Positions 45,801-60,800 of a DNA stretch of 64,000 nt are shown here, in pieces. A program made the translations under genes and the position numbers. How positions within the stretch are numbered: the first letter of the stretch is position 1; every line of letters starts with the position of its first letter. The notes beneath the pieces were generated by a model. That model saw nothing but the letters and a program-made list of their open reading frames with translations. It did not search any database and had not been told where the DNA came from. The DNA is from Beaufortia kweichowensis (taxonomy: Eukaryota; Chordata; Actinopteri; Cypriniformes; Gastromyzontidae), in NCBI GenBank assembly GCA_019155185.1, contig CM032813.1, positions 7,113,001 through 7,177,000 on the forward strand, in the 5' to 3' direction.

Positions 45801-48800
45801 CACTGGCACATCATTGTTTCTGGAGGGACTTCAGCTGGGCTGCCCACGATCTCCTGTTCCCTTCTGTATCACACGCAGGTTCATCAGCTGATGCGGGCGG
45901 CACGTAGTGGAACGAAAGATGGCCTGGAGAAGACTAGACTCGCCATGATGAGAAGAGTCTCATTTTTGCATAAAAAGGACCTCTCAGGTAATCTAAGAAT
46001 GGTTTTATTTGATAATTTGCCCTCCGCTCACCTTCTTTTTCTTTGATAGAGAAAGCGTTGTTCGGGTAAGAGGCAATTAAATGTTTTAAAATTCTCTTTC
46101 TCAGAGGACGGTTCATTGAATTAAGTCATATTTTTTAATGAAGGGCAGTTGGATGGATGCTGTATTTAGACGAGATGGAAAAAGAGTCCAATGCCTCTCA
46201 GGGCTAAAATGTAGCTTTTAAGAGAAGAACAGAAGTACTGGTTTGTTAATGAAAGATTAAAAGATTGATATGAAAGATGGACAGCAAACATATTTGCTAC
46301 ACAGAAAAATAAGAAGAGAATATCTGGGATTGGTCTATAATGGCCTTCTGCACAATGGGACAAGATTAGATTTGGAAATGGAGACTGGCAAGATGCCTAT
46401 TGAAACTACATTCCCTAAATGGTTTTCAGTTTCAAACACTAATGACTGCGTTTGTGCTCTGCGTAGGGCTAAACATTTCATTTAAAGGTTCTGCTTTTAT
46501 TTTTCTACATAGTTATTTTGAGAGATTGTGTGGCTGTTTTAAGATAAAAAAGATGATAAATTATATATCTGGAGGTTTTTCTTTGTTTGGATGTGGCTTA
46601 GAACAGCCTGTTCTATACTGCAGTAGGAAATGTTTGAAATGTACTCTCTGTTTCTGAATTGTAATGGGATAAGAAGCGGATATGCAATCTTTGCTTTGTA
46701 AGGATAAATAAAACGTTTGAACTTGTGTGTTTGCATGCTGCAATGACAGATGACACTGAGGATGATACAGGGTATCTGGATGTGATGGTTTCAGAAGCAA
46801 AGCATCCACCTGCACAGCTGGGACCAATGCCAGATGGACTTAGCAGCCAACAGGTGCGTGTGTATCTATTTATTGGAATGGAAATCCGCGAGGCTGTATT
46901 TAAAATGCATTTAAACTGCATGTGCAGACAGCTCTTGCCAAAACACACATTTGAAAAAACAGCATTCCATCTCACGTTATATTGATTGTATGGCACTTGC
47001 ATTAGTATTATCTGTACAAAAGTGAAGCCGCTTTCTTTTCAAAAGCGTGCAGCGAGATGTTATTGTACCCGTAATGCTTTTTCTGGTATTATGTTCCTGT
47101 CAATGACCAGGTCTTTTGTCTGGTTCACAGATTGTCCGCCGCCATATTTTGGGCTCCATTGTGCAAAGTGAGAGGAGTTACCTGGACTCTCTGAAACGGA
47201 TCCTACAGGTAAATGGAGATGTTTACAGGCCAGTAAGTCTGTTTCAGAAATAACTGTGATGGTGTGTTTGTACTACAAAAGATTTCGTACATCTTTCGTA
47301 CGTTCAAACTAACCAACTAAAATTCTTCTGGTGATACTGATGATAAAATTCTTCTTTTGATACTTCAACGTAATTAATGTTTTGTGCTTTAGCAAATAAA
47401 TTCAGAAGAGTAGTTAAATATAATTGGCATCTTTATTTTTTTTAAATTAATTTTTTATGTTTTGTGTATTCTAAAATGGATTCAGAATATATTTATCAGA
47501 TTAAAATAGATAAATAGCTTTGGAAGCAGCGTGTGGAAAGGTTGGGAATAATATTGAGGTTCTTCTTCATCTGATGTCTTCAAGGCCACAAAACAACAGA
47601 TAACACAATAAATTGTCCTTTAATGCCGTTTTTGCATTCACACGCACAATGCTTTAAATGAAAGCAGCAGGTCAGGTGGGTTTCATACTGTGGAGTTTTG
47701 TTACACATAATTCCGATCTCAGCTAGTGACTGAGAGAAAAGCATTTGTTATCGCCCTCTCTTGAAGGCAAAGGCAGCGTCTAAAATTGAATCACAGATCA
47801 ATGACAGCTTTACGCTCTATGAAATCTAGTCATTCAACATCTATCTCCAAACTTTGTTGTCAAATCAAAGCTCTGTCATGTGTACTTTACAATTCTTGCA
47901 CTCTTTATAACATGCTGGATGTGGCAAGATAAGGCACGTTGGTCCTGAGGAAGGAAGAGAGAAGTGGGGTGAGTGCGTAATTAAGTTTAGTAGTGCTGTT
48001 GTCTTGGAGCGCATCGTCTCATTGCCTCATCCTTTGTCTTATTTTCTCTTTGTCGATAATTCATTAGCGTTGGAAACTATAGGGTTGGAAAGAACGCAGG
48101 CATAAAAAATCTATTGTGTCCACAGTCTAACTAGCAAAGTGTCTTTGCTTTTAAAGATTAGGTGTTGCCGTTTATTTATGGACGTCTTCGGTTTGTTTTG
48201 CAGTTTAAGGGAAAGTCAAGCAAAATGGAATTTAAGACAAGATAGATGAAAGCATGACTGGGAATTTGAAGATTTGTTTAATTTAACTTAAGATATTTAT
48301 TGCTGTGAAATACTTTATGCTTGCCATGTATATATCAGAATCGTTGAAAAGTAGTGTTAAACTTTATTATTCAGTAAAACTAGTCTAATAACTTGAAACA
48401 AAGAACAGCTGATGGCCCCGGAAAAGGGAGGTGAATCTAAATGAATAAGAATGCATATATCTTCACGTGTCAGATGTGTGCATTATTTCAAAGATGTATT
48501 CATATATGCAGATAGGACATTTCAAATCTTGTATTCAAATGAATGAAATGGGTAATACATTGAGACATGATTTTTTTCACTTCTCGTTAAGATTAATTCA
48601 ACACATTTTTAATCTCCCTCTCTTGTCAAGGTGAGCAAAGTCAGAGCTGTAAATGAAATTATTCCTCATGCATAAATAGAAAAAGGTTTCACCCTTAAGG
48701 GAATAGTTCACCACAAAATTAAAATTCTGTTGTTATTTACTCACCCACGTTGCTCCAAACTTATATGACTTTCTTATGAGAAGCTCAAGGAGAATTTTTA

Positions 48801-51800
48801 AACATTTTACTGGTTGTTTTGTGCATGCAATTACAATTCATAAAGACTGACGCTTTTAAGCTTCAAACTGTATTATGAAAGTCTATCTGACCTTTTTCTA
48901 GTATGATTTTGTTTTTACGGTACGGAGTCCTATGACAAAATGGATTTTAATTAAGGGTTGACCCATTTATTTCCTGTAAATGGGTAAATAAGAAATACAA
49001 GAATACATTTACAACAATACATTTCCCATGATTCTTTAGGAATACCAGCGTCCTTTGATGGAGGCGGAGCCACGCATCCTCAGCGTCAGGAAAATCCGGC
49101 CCATATTTTTCCGTCTGCGGGAAATCACGCAGTGCCACTCCATGTTCCAGATTGCCCTGGAGTCTCGAGTGGCCGAATGGGACACTAGCGAAAAGATCGG
49201 CGACCTCTTTGTAGCATCAGTGAGTATGAAAATCACTGTAATACGGATCTCCACACTAACCTCTTGCATAGAAAACTCCTGAAGCTTAAAGTAGAGCATT
49301 GTTTTCTCTTACACATCTCTTAGGCTAAAGCTAATAACTGGAATGCTGTGGTTTACTTCGCAAAAGCGCAACAAATTACTATGAATCTGTTTGGATGTCT
49401 TCTACTATAGCATTCCCAGGTAAAGGGTCATTGGGCTACTGGGCATCTAATGGACTAATGTGTGAGCTTTCTGTAGCGATGCTCCTCGCAGGACACATCA
49501 ATAGGCTGTTCTCATTATTTGGCTGATAAAAGCGAGTGTTTGGCCTCTCTGACCTGCTTTTATTGCAATACTGGTCTTTATAAAGTCCCTGGAGCTCAAA
49601 TCGCTCCTGCATTTATGGCTGAAGTTGCACTATTGTGCATTGAAAAGTGTGGACACAGAAATAAACCCACAATGTAAAATGTACGTAAAATAAATAAATA
49701 AAGGTTTTCACAATTGGTTTGTTATTTGGTCAGTATTTTCACATTGTGAGGGAAATTAAGAAGTATATAAAGATTCCCTCATCTTTCATTTACCCTCATG
49801 TTGTACAAAACCTGTGTATGACTTTCTTTTATGAAACACAAAGGATATTTTCAGAAATGTCCCATACAGTGGAAGTGTTGGTAACCAAAGTTCTTTAAAA
49901 TATCTTTTGTGTTTTGCAGAAGAAAGGCATTATTTTCGTAACATTTTTGGGTGAACTATCCTTTCAACAGCACCAAGAAGTTTTGTACATAAGGCGCATT
50001 ATAATAATAAACTTAATCTACATAATAGGATTTGTGGTTGTGCTGTCAGTATTCACGATGCCTTTTACATATGCCGGTATAGCAACTGCTCCTTTAGAAG
50101 TTACTGAATAAGATGCAGTTATTTTGTGCTGAAACACGGCACGCTAAAGTGGCACATCTGTTTAATGAACTCGCCTCGTATTTTTGTGCATTCGTTGAAA
50201 ATAACATCTTTACCATGCGTGTCATTTCCTGAAGTATTTGGCAGCCCCATAGAGGAGATACAGTTTGACGGGGGTGAACGTCTATTTGTGGCTGGTTAAT
50301 GACCTCTCCAACTCCTTTCTTCACGCTGCTGTTGTCAGCAGGACTGTTAGGCTTCAATCAGAGCAGAATGAATGAATGTCTGCCATTTTCCTACTCTAAA
50401 GATCCAGTAGTAATGGACTTTTGAGGATGTTTACTACTGTATGTCCCTGGGATGGTAAACAGTGGAGATTTGCTGCATAAATACCGCCTACTTCCATTTC
50501 TTTGCCCAGTAATCACCTTTAGAGCGCCCTGTCTGCCAAGACAGCAACAATTTTGTAGTAATTTTAGCTACGCAGTCAAAAGGATAAACCGCGCTGTGAG
50601 GAGATGCCTAAACAAATGAACACAACCTTATGAAACGAGTTCTCCAATCAATCCTCTTTCTGCATTCACTATAGTTCTCCAAGTCCATGGTGCTGGATGT
50701 GTACAGTGATTACGTCAATAACTTCACCAATGCCATGGCCCTCATTAAGAAAGCCTGCATGTCTAAACCAGCATTTCTGGAGTTTCTCAAGGTAAGAACT
50801 GATCTTTACTTTCAGTAACACATTTCAACATGTTCCACTCTGAATAACCTCTGACTTGTGCCAAGGCGGTTCTGCTTTATGGATTATTAACCTTAAAGAC
50901 GTTCTTTCCTGTCATTTTACATAGATTTGTATATTAATTTTATTAGCTTTGATGTTAGTTTAGAAGTTAGAACATCTTTTCAGACAAGCCACTTTATTTC
51001 TAGCATTGAATGTTTACAAGTTCTAAATGTTGTTTTATATAAAATGTATAAATCTGAGGTAAACTGTCCTCCTTAAGGAATAGTATGAAAATTAATATTC
51101 TGTTATATAGTTTCAACATCATGAGGCCTTAAGACCCATTCCCACAAAGAAGGATAACGATAACGATAACTATAAAGAAAGTTTTAAGAATCGTTTTAAA
51201 GAGTTCACAGCACATCTGTAACGATACAGAGAAACAACGTTGTTTGAATCCCTTTTAGAGCGTTTTTTTAAAACATTGATAACCAATCAAAATCTTAAAT
51301 TTAAATTTTAGACACTCACACATCTAAAATGTGAAACTACTGCACTTGAGTTTTGCATAAACATGTTATCTTTATCATCTGTTGGTGTGAACACTAATAT
51401 AGTTAACCTTTATAGTTATCTTTGTTTGTGTGAATGGGCCTTTAGTCACCATTGACCTTCATTGTATGAAATAAAAAATGAAATTGCATGCATCACAACA
51501 TTTGTGCAGTATTATCACAGCATCAATATGTTTTTGGTGAAAGGTATCTTTAGTACCTTCAAAACCATTTGAACTCTACGAATATCTAGTTGACCCCAGT
51601 ATGACATCTTTGCTTTGAAACCAGCTGGAGGGCTCTGAAGAACACCTACTCGCAGTCTACTGACTGCCAAGTCTTCTGGCAGAACTAAAGAATCAATAGT
51701 ATAATGCAAACCTCCACCCACCTTTCTGACTCTTTTAAGTGCCAAGATTCTTCTGCTCTCTATGTCGAAATGACTGTGTCTGTCCTTTTTTGTTGCCTTT

Positions 51801-54800
51801 TTCTTCTTTCCCTTCTTGCATTTCATCATCGTGTGTATTCTTCTCTTTACGTCCACAGAAAAAGCAGGCGTCCAGCGTTGACCGCATAACCCTGTACGGT
51901 CTGATGGTGAAGCCCATTCAGCGCTTTCCTCAGTTCATCCTTCTCCTGCAGGTCAGTATTTAGCCATGAACTGTTTTCACATGCCGCAGTCTTTTAGAGT
52001 GCTGGAGGGGGCGTGCTCTTTCAAGTGACTGGAAATTGGTGGCCAAGCAAGTCTATTAGAAACTGAACTACTAGCTGAGATCGTGCCAAGTCTTCTGGTA
52101 ACCTATTGGCTCGGTGTTCTGTTTTCGTCTGGCTCACAGCCATGATACGGCATTAAATGGATACATCATGGATTCCAACTTTTCCCGTGAATGAATTGTA
52201 AACAAGCACACATGTTGACGAATTCATCATTTACTGTCATGTTTTTCTAACATTGAAACGATTTTCTGCCTGCTGTGGAACACAATGCAGAAGTTCCATT
52301 CTTTCCTTTTTGTATTAGACAAGCAATTTTTGGGTACATTAATGTACATTAACTATATTGCTATCTCTGTTCGAAACATAAAGTTACTTTCTTGTACTTA
52401 CCTTTAACGTGAGTTAAAGGAATAGTTCACCCCAAAATTAGAGCCCATTGACTTTCCATAGTAGGAATAAAAATTACTATGGTCAAGTCTACAAACTATT
52501 GCTTTAAAGATGAGTCATACCCGACAGCTCAACCTATAAATTGTTATTATAAACTTACCATTGCGAATTGGGATAAGTTAAGGAGATAGTTTTGCACGTG
52601 CTACTTTCCCAATAACCAACTTTAGTTGGAAAAGCAGCTTTAAATAAGCATGCGTATCACGTGTGGAAATGTCAGAGCGACAACAGGATCTGCTTGTGAA
52701 ATATCACAGTGCCCTCCTCAGCCAGCAGGTCTCAGATGACAGTGAAATGTCATGAATTCACCAGTTTCACCGCAGGACCGTTCGCTCTGTCTTACTTTCT
52801 CTAATGTCCTTCATTCTTCGTTTTTGCGGACGGGGAACGAGCGAGGAATTCAGAGCTGAACTTTGCCATGCGAGAGGAGCTGTGGCACTTAATTTCATAC
52901 TTCAGTAGACATCGATTACACATGAATTTTGATAGATAAGTTATGAATGTGAATAAGGAGTTTTCCCAGTGCTCTGACTTTAGAGTTTAGCCTGTGTTTA
53001 ATGACACATTTGGCAGAACAAGATACCGAGACAGCCTATTTTGTCTATTTTCTCTTTCTTTCAAGGTTTAAATCAACCATGAATGGAATAGTTACCCAAA
53101 AATGAACATAATGTCATCACTCATCCTTGTGTCATTCAGACAAAACATAATATACAGTGCAGATTATAGATGTGCACAATACTTTGAATAGAAGAAAGTA
53201 GCTCAGACATTTCTTTCTTGGTTTTTGTATTGAAATCCAAACGGCAAAGGTTGAGTAAACAATGACCAGATTTTTTTTCCTGGGACAATTTTAGGAAGTT
53301 TTAAAAATGCACGGACATATTAGAGTAATTGTATCTGTCGAGTTGTTCACTTTGCTTTTGTTTTAGAAAGAGTTTGTGAATGATTTCACAAGAGGAGTCA
53401 CATGCTCGTCTCTCAGAAAAGCGGGTCAAACTAACAGTACCGTCTCAAGTTCCAGTGTTGAGTGGGTGTAAGGGTACTGGCTTTAAAAGGATGCTAATAG
53501 CACTATAGTACATCAATGGCTAATGTGTTTTGTGTGTGCTGGAGGTGCACTCATTACACCATGCCATTAGCTTCCTCAAACGATTGTGTATGTTCTCGTT
53601 TACTCGCTTTCATTTGCTTTCTTTCCTTTAAACTTGCTCTTTATTGCCTTTTGACTAATTTCCACACATTCTCTCATTATCACTTTCTGTCTCGCCATTG
53701 CCCAACTACTTCTGCCTCTCTGTGTTTCTCTCCTTTTTAACTCCAAAGAACTTTACTGGCATGATCGTTTTGTATAAAGTAAAAAGCATCAATGTGAGCG
53801 GTGACAAGAATAATGGTAATAAAAAACATTATAATAATATACAATGAAATATAGTCGCATAAAATAGAGTAATATAATATTTCAAGGTTTTAAAGGTAAG
53901 CATATGGCGCAAGGTTTATTAGTGTCGATTTATTATAAAAGAAGCACAAACTGATGCTACAATTAAATAAAGCAAATGTCCTTGAATTTAAAACAACATG
54001 ATAGCCACAAGATAAACATTATACATATTAACATTGATCTTGTTAAACTTACTACATCTGTGCAGTAAGGCCATCAGATGCCGAAGTCTATTTGGATAAT
54101 ATAACTTTGTTGTCACGATGCTGTATGATATTAGACAAAAATGATTTCTTCTAGATTGTGTCATGCTTCTGCAACAGATGCATGAGAGTTCTACCCTACT
54201 AACACCTGCATTTGATCTCTCATACTTCCTCTCTGTATGAAGGACATGCTGAAGAACACCCCCGCTGGCCATGTGGACCGGCTGCCCCTGCAATTGGCTC
54301 TGACTGAATTGGAGACCCTTGCTGAGAAACTGAATGAGCAGAAAAGGGTGGCTGATCAGATCACTGAGACGCAACAGCTCGCTCGCTGTGTCAGTGACCG
54401 CACACTCAGTAAGGTGAGGAAAGCACACACACACATTGTGCTTGTGGGATGCACTTGCTTGGATTTAATCACAACAGTGTGAATCCTATTAACAAAAGCG
54501 TTTCATTGGTTACATACTTATATTACAATTAGTGTACACGTATTTGTTGATAAAATGTATTTTTGGGTCACACATCAATTAGTAGAGAGCGAGCGAGCGA
54601 GCGAGAAAATATATTTCTATTACATTATGAATGTCCTATTAAAACTACATTGAGTTCTTCAAGGAATAAGATGGCGCTCTTTTACCCAACCATGACAGAC
54701 TATGGATAGTCTGACTACTTTAATCTCTTCCGTGCAAGCAAGCAGGGCTTGGGTTTGTGCACTGCCATTTTAATTTCACATGTCAATGAGAATGTCGTAA

Positions 54801-57800
54801 CATGGCATAACTTAATGATGTAAAATACATTAAGTCGTGACCAGAGATGCATATCTGTTACGGAACAGGGAAGAGTCAGAGTCAAGGAAATAACTTCAAC
54901 ACAGGTTTACTGGGAACTGAAAAGATCGCTGTCCACCGGGCAGCGCATAAATCTTCAAACAGGCAAGGCACAACAATCCAAACTGGAACAGGTAAGTATA
55001 TCAAAACGAGAACAGGTCAATATATCCAAACAGGCACCGGTAAATACATCCAAACAGGAACAGGCATTATATCCAGATAGAAACAGGTAATAAATCCAAA
55101 CAGGGTAACTTCAAATAGTAATCTAACTAGACATTACCACAGACAAATAACATTATGGCAGGAACAACAATACCGGACAAGGAAACACTGAAAACAAACG
55201 ATATAAGTCCGGGAAATGTTTATCAGGTGCGGGTGATCATCCAGCAGTGACGGGCCATTAACACACTATAGCACTGGCTGAATACATGACAGGGGTGTTT
55301 CTCTTCTATTACCATGCTCATATCATAACCCAGCTGCTGCAAATCTGAGCAAATGCATTTCTGAAGAAGAGGAATTAGGGAGTAAATGAGACACTTAATT
55401 GGAAAGTCTAAGTTGCTAAGTCTGTGTCTCGCTCGGTTCGCTTGCTTTTTCTTCTTATCTGTCTATCGCTGTGCTCATCTACTGCAGTCATTTGTCTGTC
55501 TTTATCTCTTTTAACTGCATCTCTCTCAGTCTCTGTGTTGGGATGGATTTTTTTGGCTATGTTTGGAATGACTAAATACTGCAGAAATGACTGAAGGTTA
55601 GTATGTGTACATGCACAGAATGCATATTTTGTATGCATATGCGTGAAACAGCTGTATGAGCTACAGATGTCAGATGTTCAGTACATGATTATCATGGCAA
55701 AAACTATTCACAACAGTGATATTATCACAATATCTTTGAAAATGTTTTTTTTTAAAAAAGTAAATCAATAATGCTATCTATATTGTCGTAGTCGAAGAAT
55801 TTTATTTATATTTAACAATTTCTTTAATTAGAAAACTAAAATTTTACTTAAAAAATATTTTTGAAATGAATTATTTGGACCACAAAATGAAAAAAAAAAA
55901 AGAGCATAAGAGAACTTTTGAAGATGTTAAACTATAACATAGTGTTTTTATTTATTGATACTATATTATTTTATTTATATTATAGTGTGTGTAGTAGAGT
56001 ATAGTTGTGTGTACTGTAATTATTTGATACATTTTTCAACCTAGGAAAGTTGAGAGTGACCGAAAAGAGGGAATTAGATCAGTATTTGATGCTGGCCGGA
56101 TTCAAACCCGCATCCATGTGAGCACAACTGCTCTTGTGCAGCACTGCTATACCTCTGACAATACCACTGTTTTTATTTCAGAGATTCGAGTGAGCTCTCA
56201 GGCCGTGCACAGTGTTTTGTTTGGTGCAGCGAGAGAGCTGAATTCCAATGCGAACGGGTCTGTTCCATTACGCTATAAACACAAAATGAAATATTCATCC
56301 CCTGTCTCAGACTGTCCAAGTTATATAGATAGTCTGTGCACCATATTACATAGTCTCAGACTAACACTGCAGTAGCTACCGGTCTCTATTTAACACGCGC
56401 ATCACATACACCTCCCTCCCTCTTTTTCTTACACACAAAAATTCATCCAAACTTACAAACCATTTCACTCACACCCTTGCTCAGTTTGCCTTCGTGTCCT
56501 TCGGGGGGCGCTCTTACTATAAAAACAATGAGCGCGGAGAAAGCGTCGTGACTGACTGAAGGCCTAATTTTTCTATGCATTTCAACAAAGGCCAAGCGGC
56601 GCTGCCAATTCCCCCTGGATGCAGCGACTCATTTCATGTGATGCGGTGTTGCGGCGAGGCTACAGAAGCAGATGCATTATTTATAAAACTACTCTTCTGA
56701 CTGATCAAACACCATCACGTAATATTTGTTCAAGCCGCTGGACAGTGGGAGATGCTGCTTGTGTATTATTGCTAATGTGATGAAGAAGAACTATGGGAGC
56801 GTCTCGTAACACAAAACAAGTCGTACTGTTAGACATGAGAATAGCTACTGTTTGAATGTGAACAGTATGTGAGTGTGTCTATGGTATGTATGTATTTAAG
56901 ATGCGAGTGTGTACAGGGATGTATGCTTCCCATCTTAATAGCCTTTCCGTTTTGACGACTTTGGGGTATTATGGGAAACCATGTTCTTCCACTAATGAAA
57001 TGTTAATAACTCAATTAGGCATTCCTAAACTTTAAATATTAATATCATCTAATGGTTATGAAATAAGCCTGTGCATTGTGTATGATAACATGTTTAGGGG
57101 TGTTTAATATTTAAAACATTTTAATATACAGTTACAATTCCGAGTCTTGTTTGCTGAATGAATTTAGAAATTGAATTCGGATGTACTATAATGCGTTATA
57201 CCTTTCATATTGCGTTTGAAATTAAACCCAGGGAACACGCATTATGATAAATGCACAGATTGAATTCACTGTAAGTTGATTTGGATAAAACCATCTGCCA
57301 AATGCATAAATTACCGTTCGAGTTGAGTTTCATTTCCTCAACCTTTTCCACAACTAATGTTACCACTATCTGTTTCCAATCTTGAGTACTGCTCGCCTGT
57401 GAACCTTTAAGTGTCTTATGTGCAGCGCTGTAGACTAAGTGTGTAGCCGTGTAATTGGTTGCCTCTATTTTGGAGGACTTGCGTGTAATCACCCTCTGCA
57501 CACTGTCTTTTCTTCAGCTGCTGAACTCCTCGCAGAGCTGTTTGGTCCTGTGCGAGACCCTGATTGAGACGGTGTACGGCGAGCGCGGACAGGTCCTCAA
57601 GTCGAAGGAGCGGAAAGTCTTTCTCTTCGGTGACATGCTCATCTGTGCCAACATCAATGTCAAGTATGTGACCGTGACAAGGTTGATCGTCTTTCTCTGC
57701 AGCCCGCCGGCCCCCTTAAGGCCATGCTGACAGATTGGATGGTCTGCATGCAGGCTGAAATATATTACTGTGATGTTACTACCAGTATGGTGCAGGGTGA

Positions 57801-60800
57801 AACTGGACGGAGTCAGATGGGCTTTCTTTATTAGAAATAAATGGCAGGGTTTATAGCCACTGAAATGGGAATTAGCCCTAAAGATCACAGGAATGGCGGC
57901 TCCTGTTGCTCTGAAAGAGTACAGTGTATGACGGCACCATTGATCTCATCTCATCTCAACAGTGCATAAAGTAAACAGCTAGCATTTGATCTAAAGCACA
58001 CTGGGCTGCTGTTCGTATGAAGCATGTCTCTGCGTGCCCTTTTGAAGATCTTAACAAGGTGATATTAAATCTGATCATGTATTACAAGAATATATAAATA
58101 GGGAGGTACTTTTTTCATTTTGACTTTGCAAAAACATTCATTTTATGATGTCATGTGATGGAATATGTAGGGAAATTGGCTCATGTTGTTCCTCATGTCA
58201 CCACCAGGGGTCCCCCTGACATCAGCAGTCTGGTACCGGTGGGTCCCAAGTACACCATGAAATGGAGTGCGCCCTTACAACAGGTCCAGGTAGTTGAGGT
58301 TGGCCAAGAGGGCTCCCAAAGCAAGGACTCTCTTTATCAACTTGGAGGCGTCAGGCGTCCGAGCGGTTCTGCAGGACCAGGTAACGGCCGTGCTGTTATT
58401 ACCTTCATAACCCTGATTTTGTTTACAAAATACGATCAGATAACATCCACCCTTGATGTAAAGACATTTTCAATTAGTTGACCGTTTTTTTTCTTGAGCG
58501 ATGCACCTTTTATAGCCTCCACAGATGTGTTTGTCTCAGCAGAGATAGAGAGGATCAACTAAGGTCTGAGCAATCTTATTTCACCGTCTGATAGACCACC
58601 AACATATTCAGTGTGCCGTCATTAGACTAGACTATTCTGAATGAAGCGAGAGCGGGAGATTGAAATCATTATTACAAAGCATTGTTTTTGTGTTTGATGA
58701 CACAGAGGAGGAAAAGAGCAAAACTAAGATAAATATGCTGACAGAGCTCCAGGTACAAAGCGTTATCAGGATATAAAGGTTTTTGCTGTTTAAGGCTTTT
58801 GCTTACCAGTTGAAATATTAATGGTGTTGTCTGGAACATCCATGTTGTATTGTGCACACAGGGGAGGCTGGAAATGAGATGACAGAAGATGTTTAATGTT
58901 GGGGACTAGCTGACAGCTTACGGGCGAGTTTTTAGAGAGTCTGTTATATCTTTCCTTTTTTATTTTCTCTTTGGGCCGCATGCTCTAAAACTTACGTACT
59001 TGTAATAGAATATGATGGTTTTTGTGAACTTGCTTTAGCATCATTTTTCTAGGCCAAGAGCTGCCTTTATTGTTGCAAAAGGCTGGCGCTGCGAAACCTA
59101 ATTTGAAATCTTTACACGTGGCTTCACAAGTAATCGATGTTAAGAAGTACACCCAAATAAAATGCTTTGAAATTGTTATAAAAAACAGCTTGTAATCAAA
59201 TAAAAGAATATAAAATATTAAAAGTTTAAAAGTACTTGTTAGTTTAATTATAAAAAAGTGAAAGATATTATGTTGATATTCAGTGTTCCAGTGTATGATC
59301 AATTATTAATTAAATGAAACGTCAGTGTGTTTGCTTCTGTAATACACTTCTTTCATCTCATTCTTTATAATCAGAATAACAGATCAAACAAATCTATAGT
59401 TTAATAACACAGAAAAAGTTCTGTCTAAAGCTGCAGTTTCTAACTTTTGCCTGTATTTTCATCTCTGATTAAAATGTAACATTGCAGGGTACTTCCAGCT
59501 AAATTGTACCCGATAACTCGTAAATAACTAGTACATTTTAATTTGCTCAATAACTGATTCTTGTTCATTTTTAAACCAAAAAAATGTATTATTTAGAATG
59601 CATTCCAATTTCTCTGCCTCTCTTTTTGTGCTTGTTAATACTTCAATGTTTTACTTTCACTTTTGCCCTCACTTGCCTTCTCTCTCGTTCGTTGTGTTCA
59701 ATGACCCGTTTGAGCAGTTAGCACACACGTCTAGTTATGTAACACTAATTACCATTTTCCAGACACCTTTGCTGTAGTCTGCTCCACTGTTTCTGAATGC
59801 ATACTTTACTCCATCTCCAACTATTTATAGCACCATTCTAACATTGCTTTGCCTGGCCCCTCATCACATCTCTCCTCCCTTGTGATGTCACTCCATGGGG
59901 CTTCTTTCCCAAATCATATCCCATGCTCCCCCAGCTTACCTCAAAATGGACTCATTTTTCATCTCCTGCAGGCCCCAGTGCCCTAATTTATTGATGGAAT
60001 AGGCCAGCCTTCCGGCAAGCGCCAGGCCCTCTGCTGCTGCCACTATAAAGCAGTATAAAGATGTAAAGTTCCTTTTTTCTGTCTCGCTCTCCGCTGGGGG
60101 GCTGATGTTAGTGTCACACTGTGGTCCCTGGATATTACAGACGACATCCATGTGCACAGTTTTCTCTATTTGTTAACCTGATAACTGTCAATGCACATAT
60201 TAAACATGCATCTGAAAATGCCCTTTATGAACATCAGTTTTTTAAATTATAGATATTAAATACAAATTTTAAATAAAAACATTAACATTTTTATTTATGT
60301 TTATTGTTATGAAAATTTGTCAAATGTTTACTTAAGTTTTAGACCTTTCCATCAATATATAGTTTGTCATGATTAGATTAGAATTCAACTATGTAATATT
60401 AAAGTAATTAGAGAAATAACATAGCTGTTCCTCCTGAATAATAATGATTATTTCCAGGTTAAAGAAAGTAGTGCAGTGACATGTGGAGTTTTTCATGAAA
60501 AATTATCACAATATAATCATTTAAAGATGTTGTAATATTAGAGTTTACTGTCCTTTGCACAAAACGGATAGAAACACAACAGTAGAGATATATATATAAA
60601 TGAAATTATGTAGAAATACTAAAAAGTAAGTAAAAAGTATTATGGTATTATTACAAATCTTAATTGCAAATCTCATAAGATGTATATTAGCAATACTACA
60701 GTATGTAGATAATTGTTTGTGATATTTTAATCAGTGTGTTGTATTCATGGTTCAGATTGTATATAAGATCTACTTTAAATACAAGTCTAAATTAGTTGTT

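Larger units (their letters stand above)
54414..57517. other. arhgef10l intron (3.1 kb) with minisatellite and SINE copies
   Basis: The intron carries a (GAGC)n run near 54587-54604, a degenerate minisatellite at 54955-55110, a - strand tRNA-derived SINE at 56045-56155 and a SINE tail at 57262-57312. No coding exon was seen. Confidence 0.55.
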
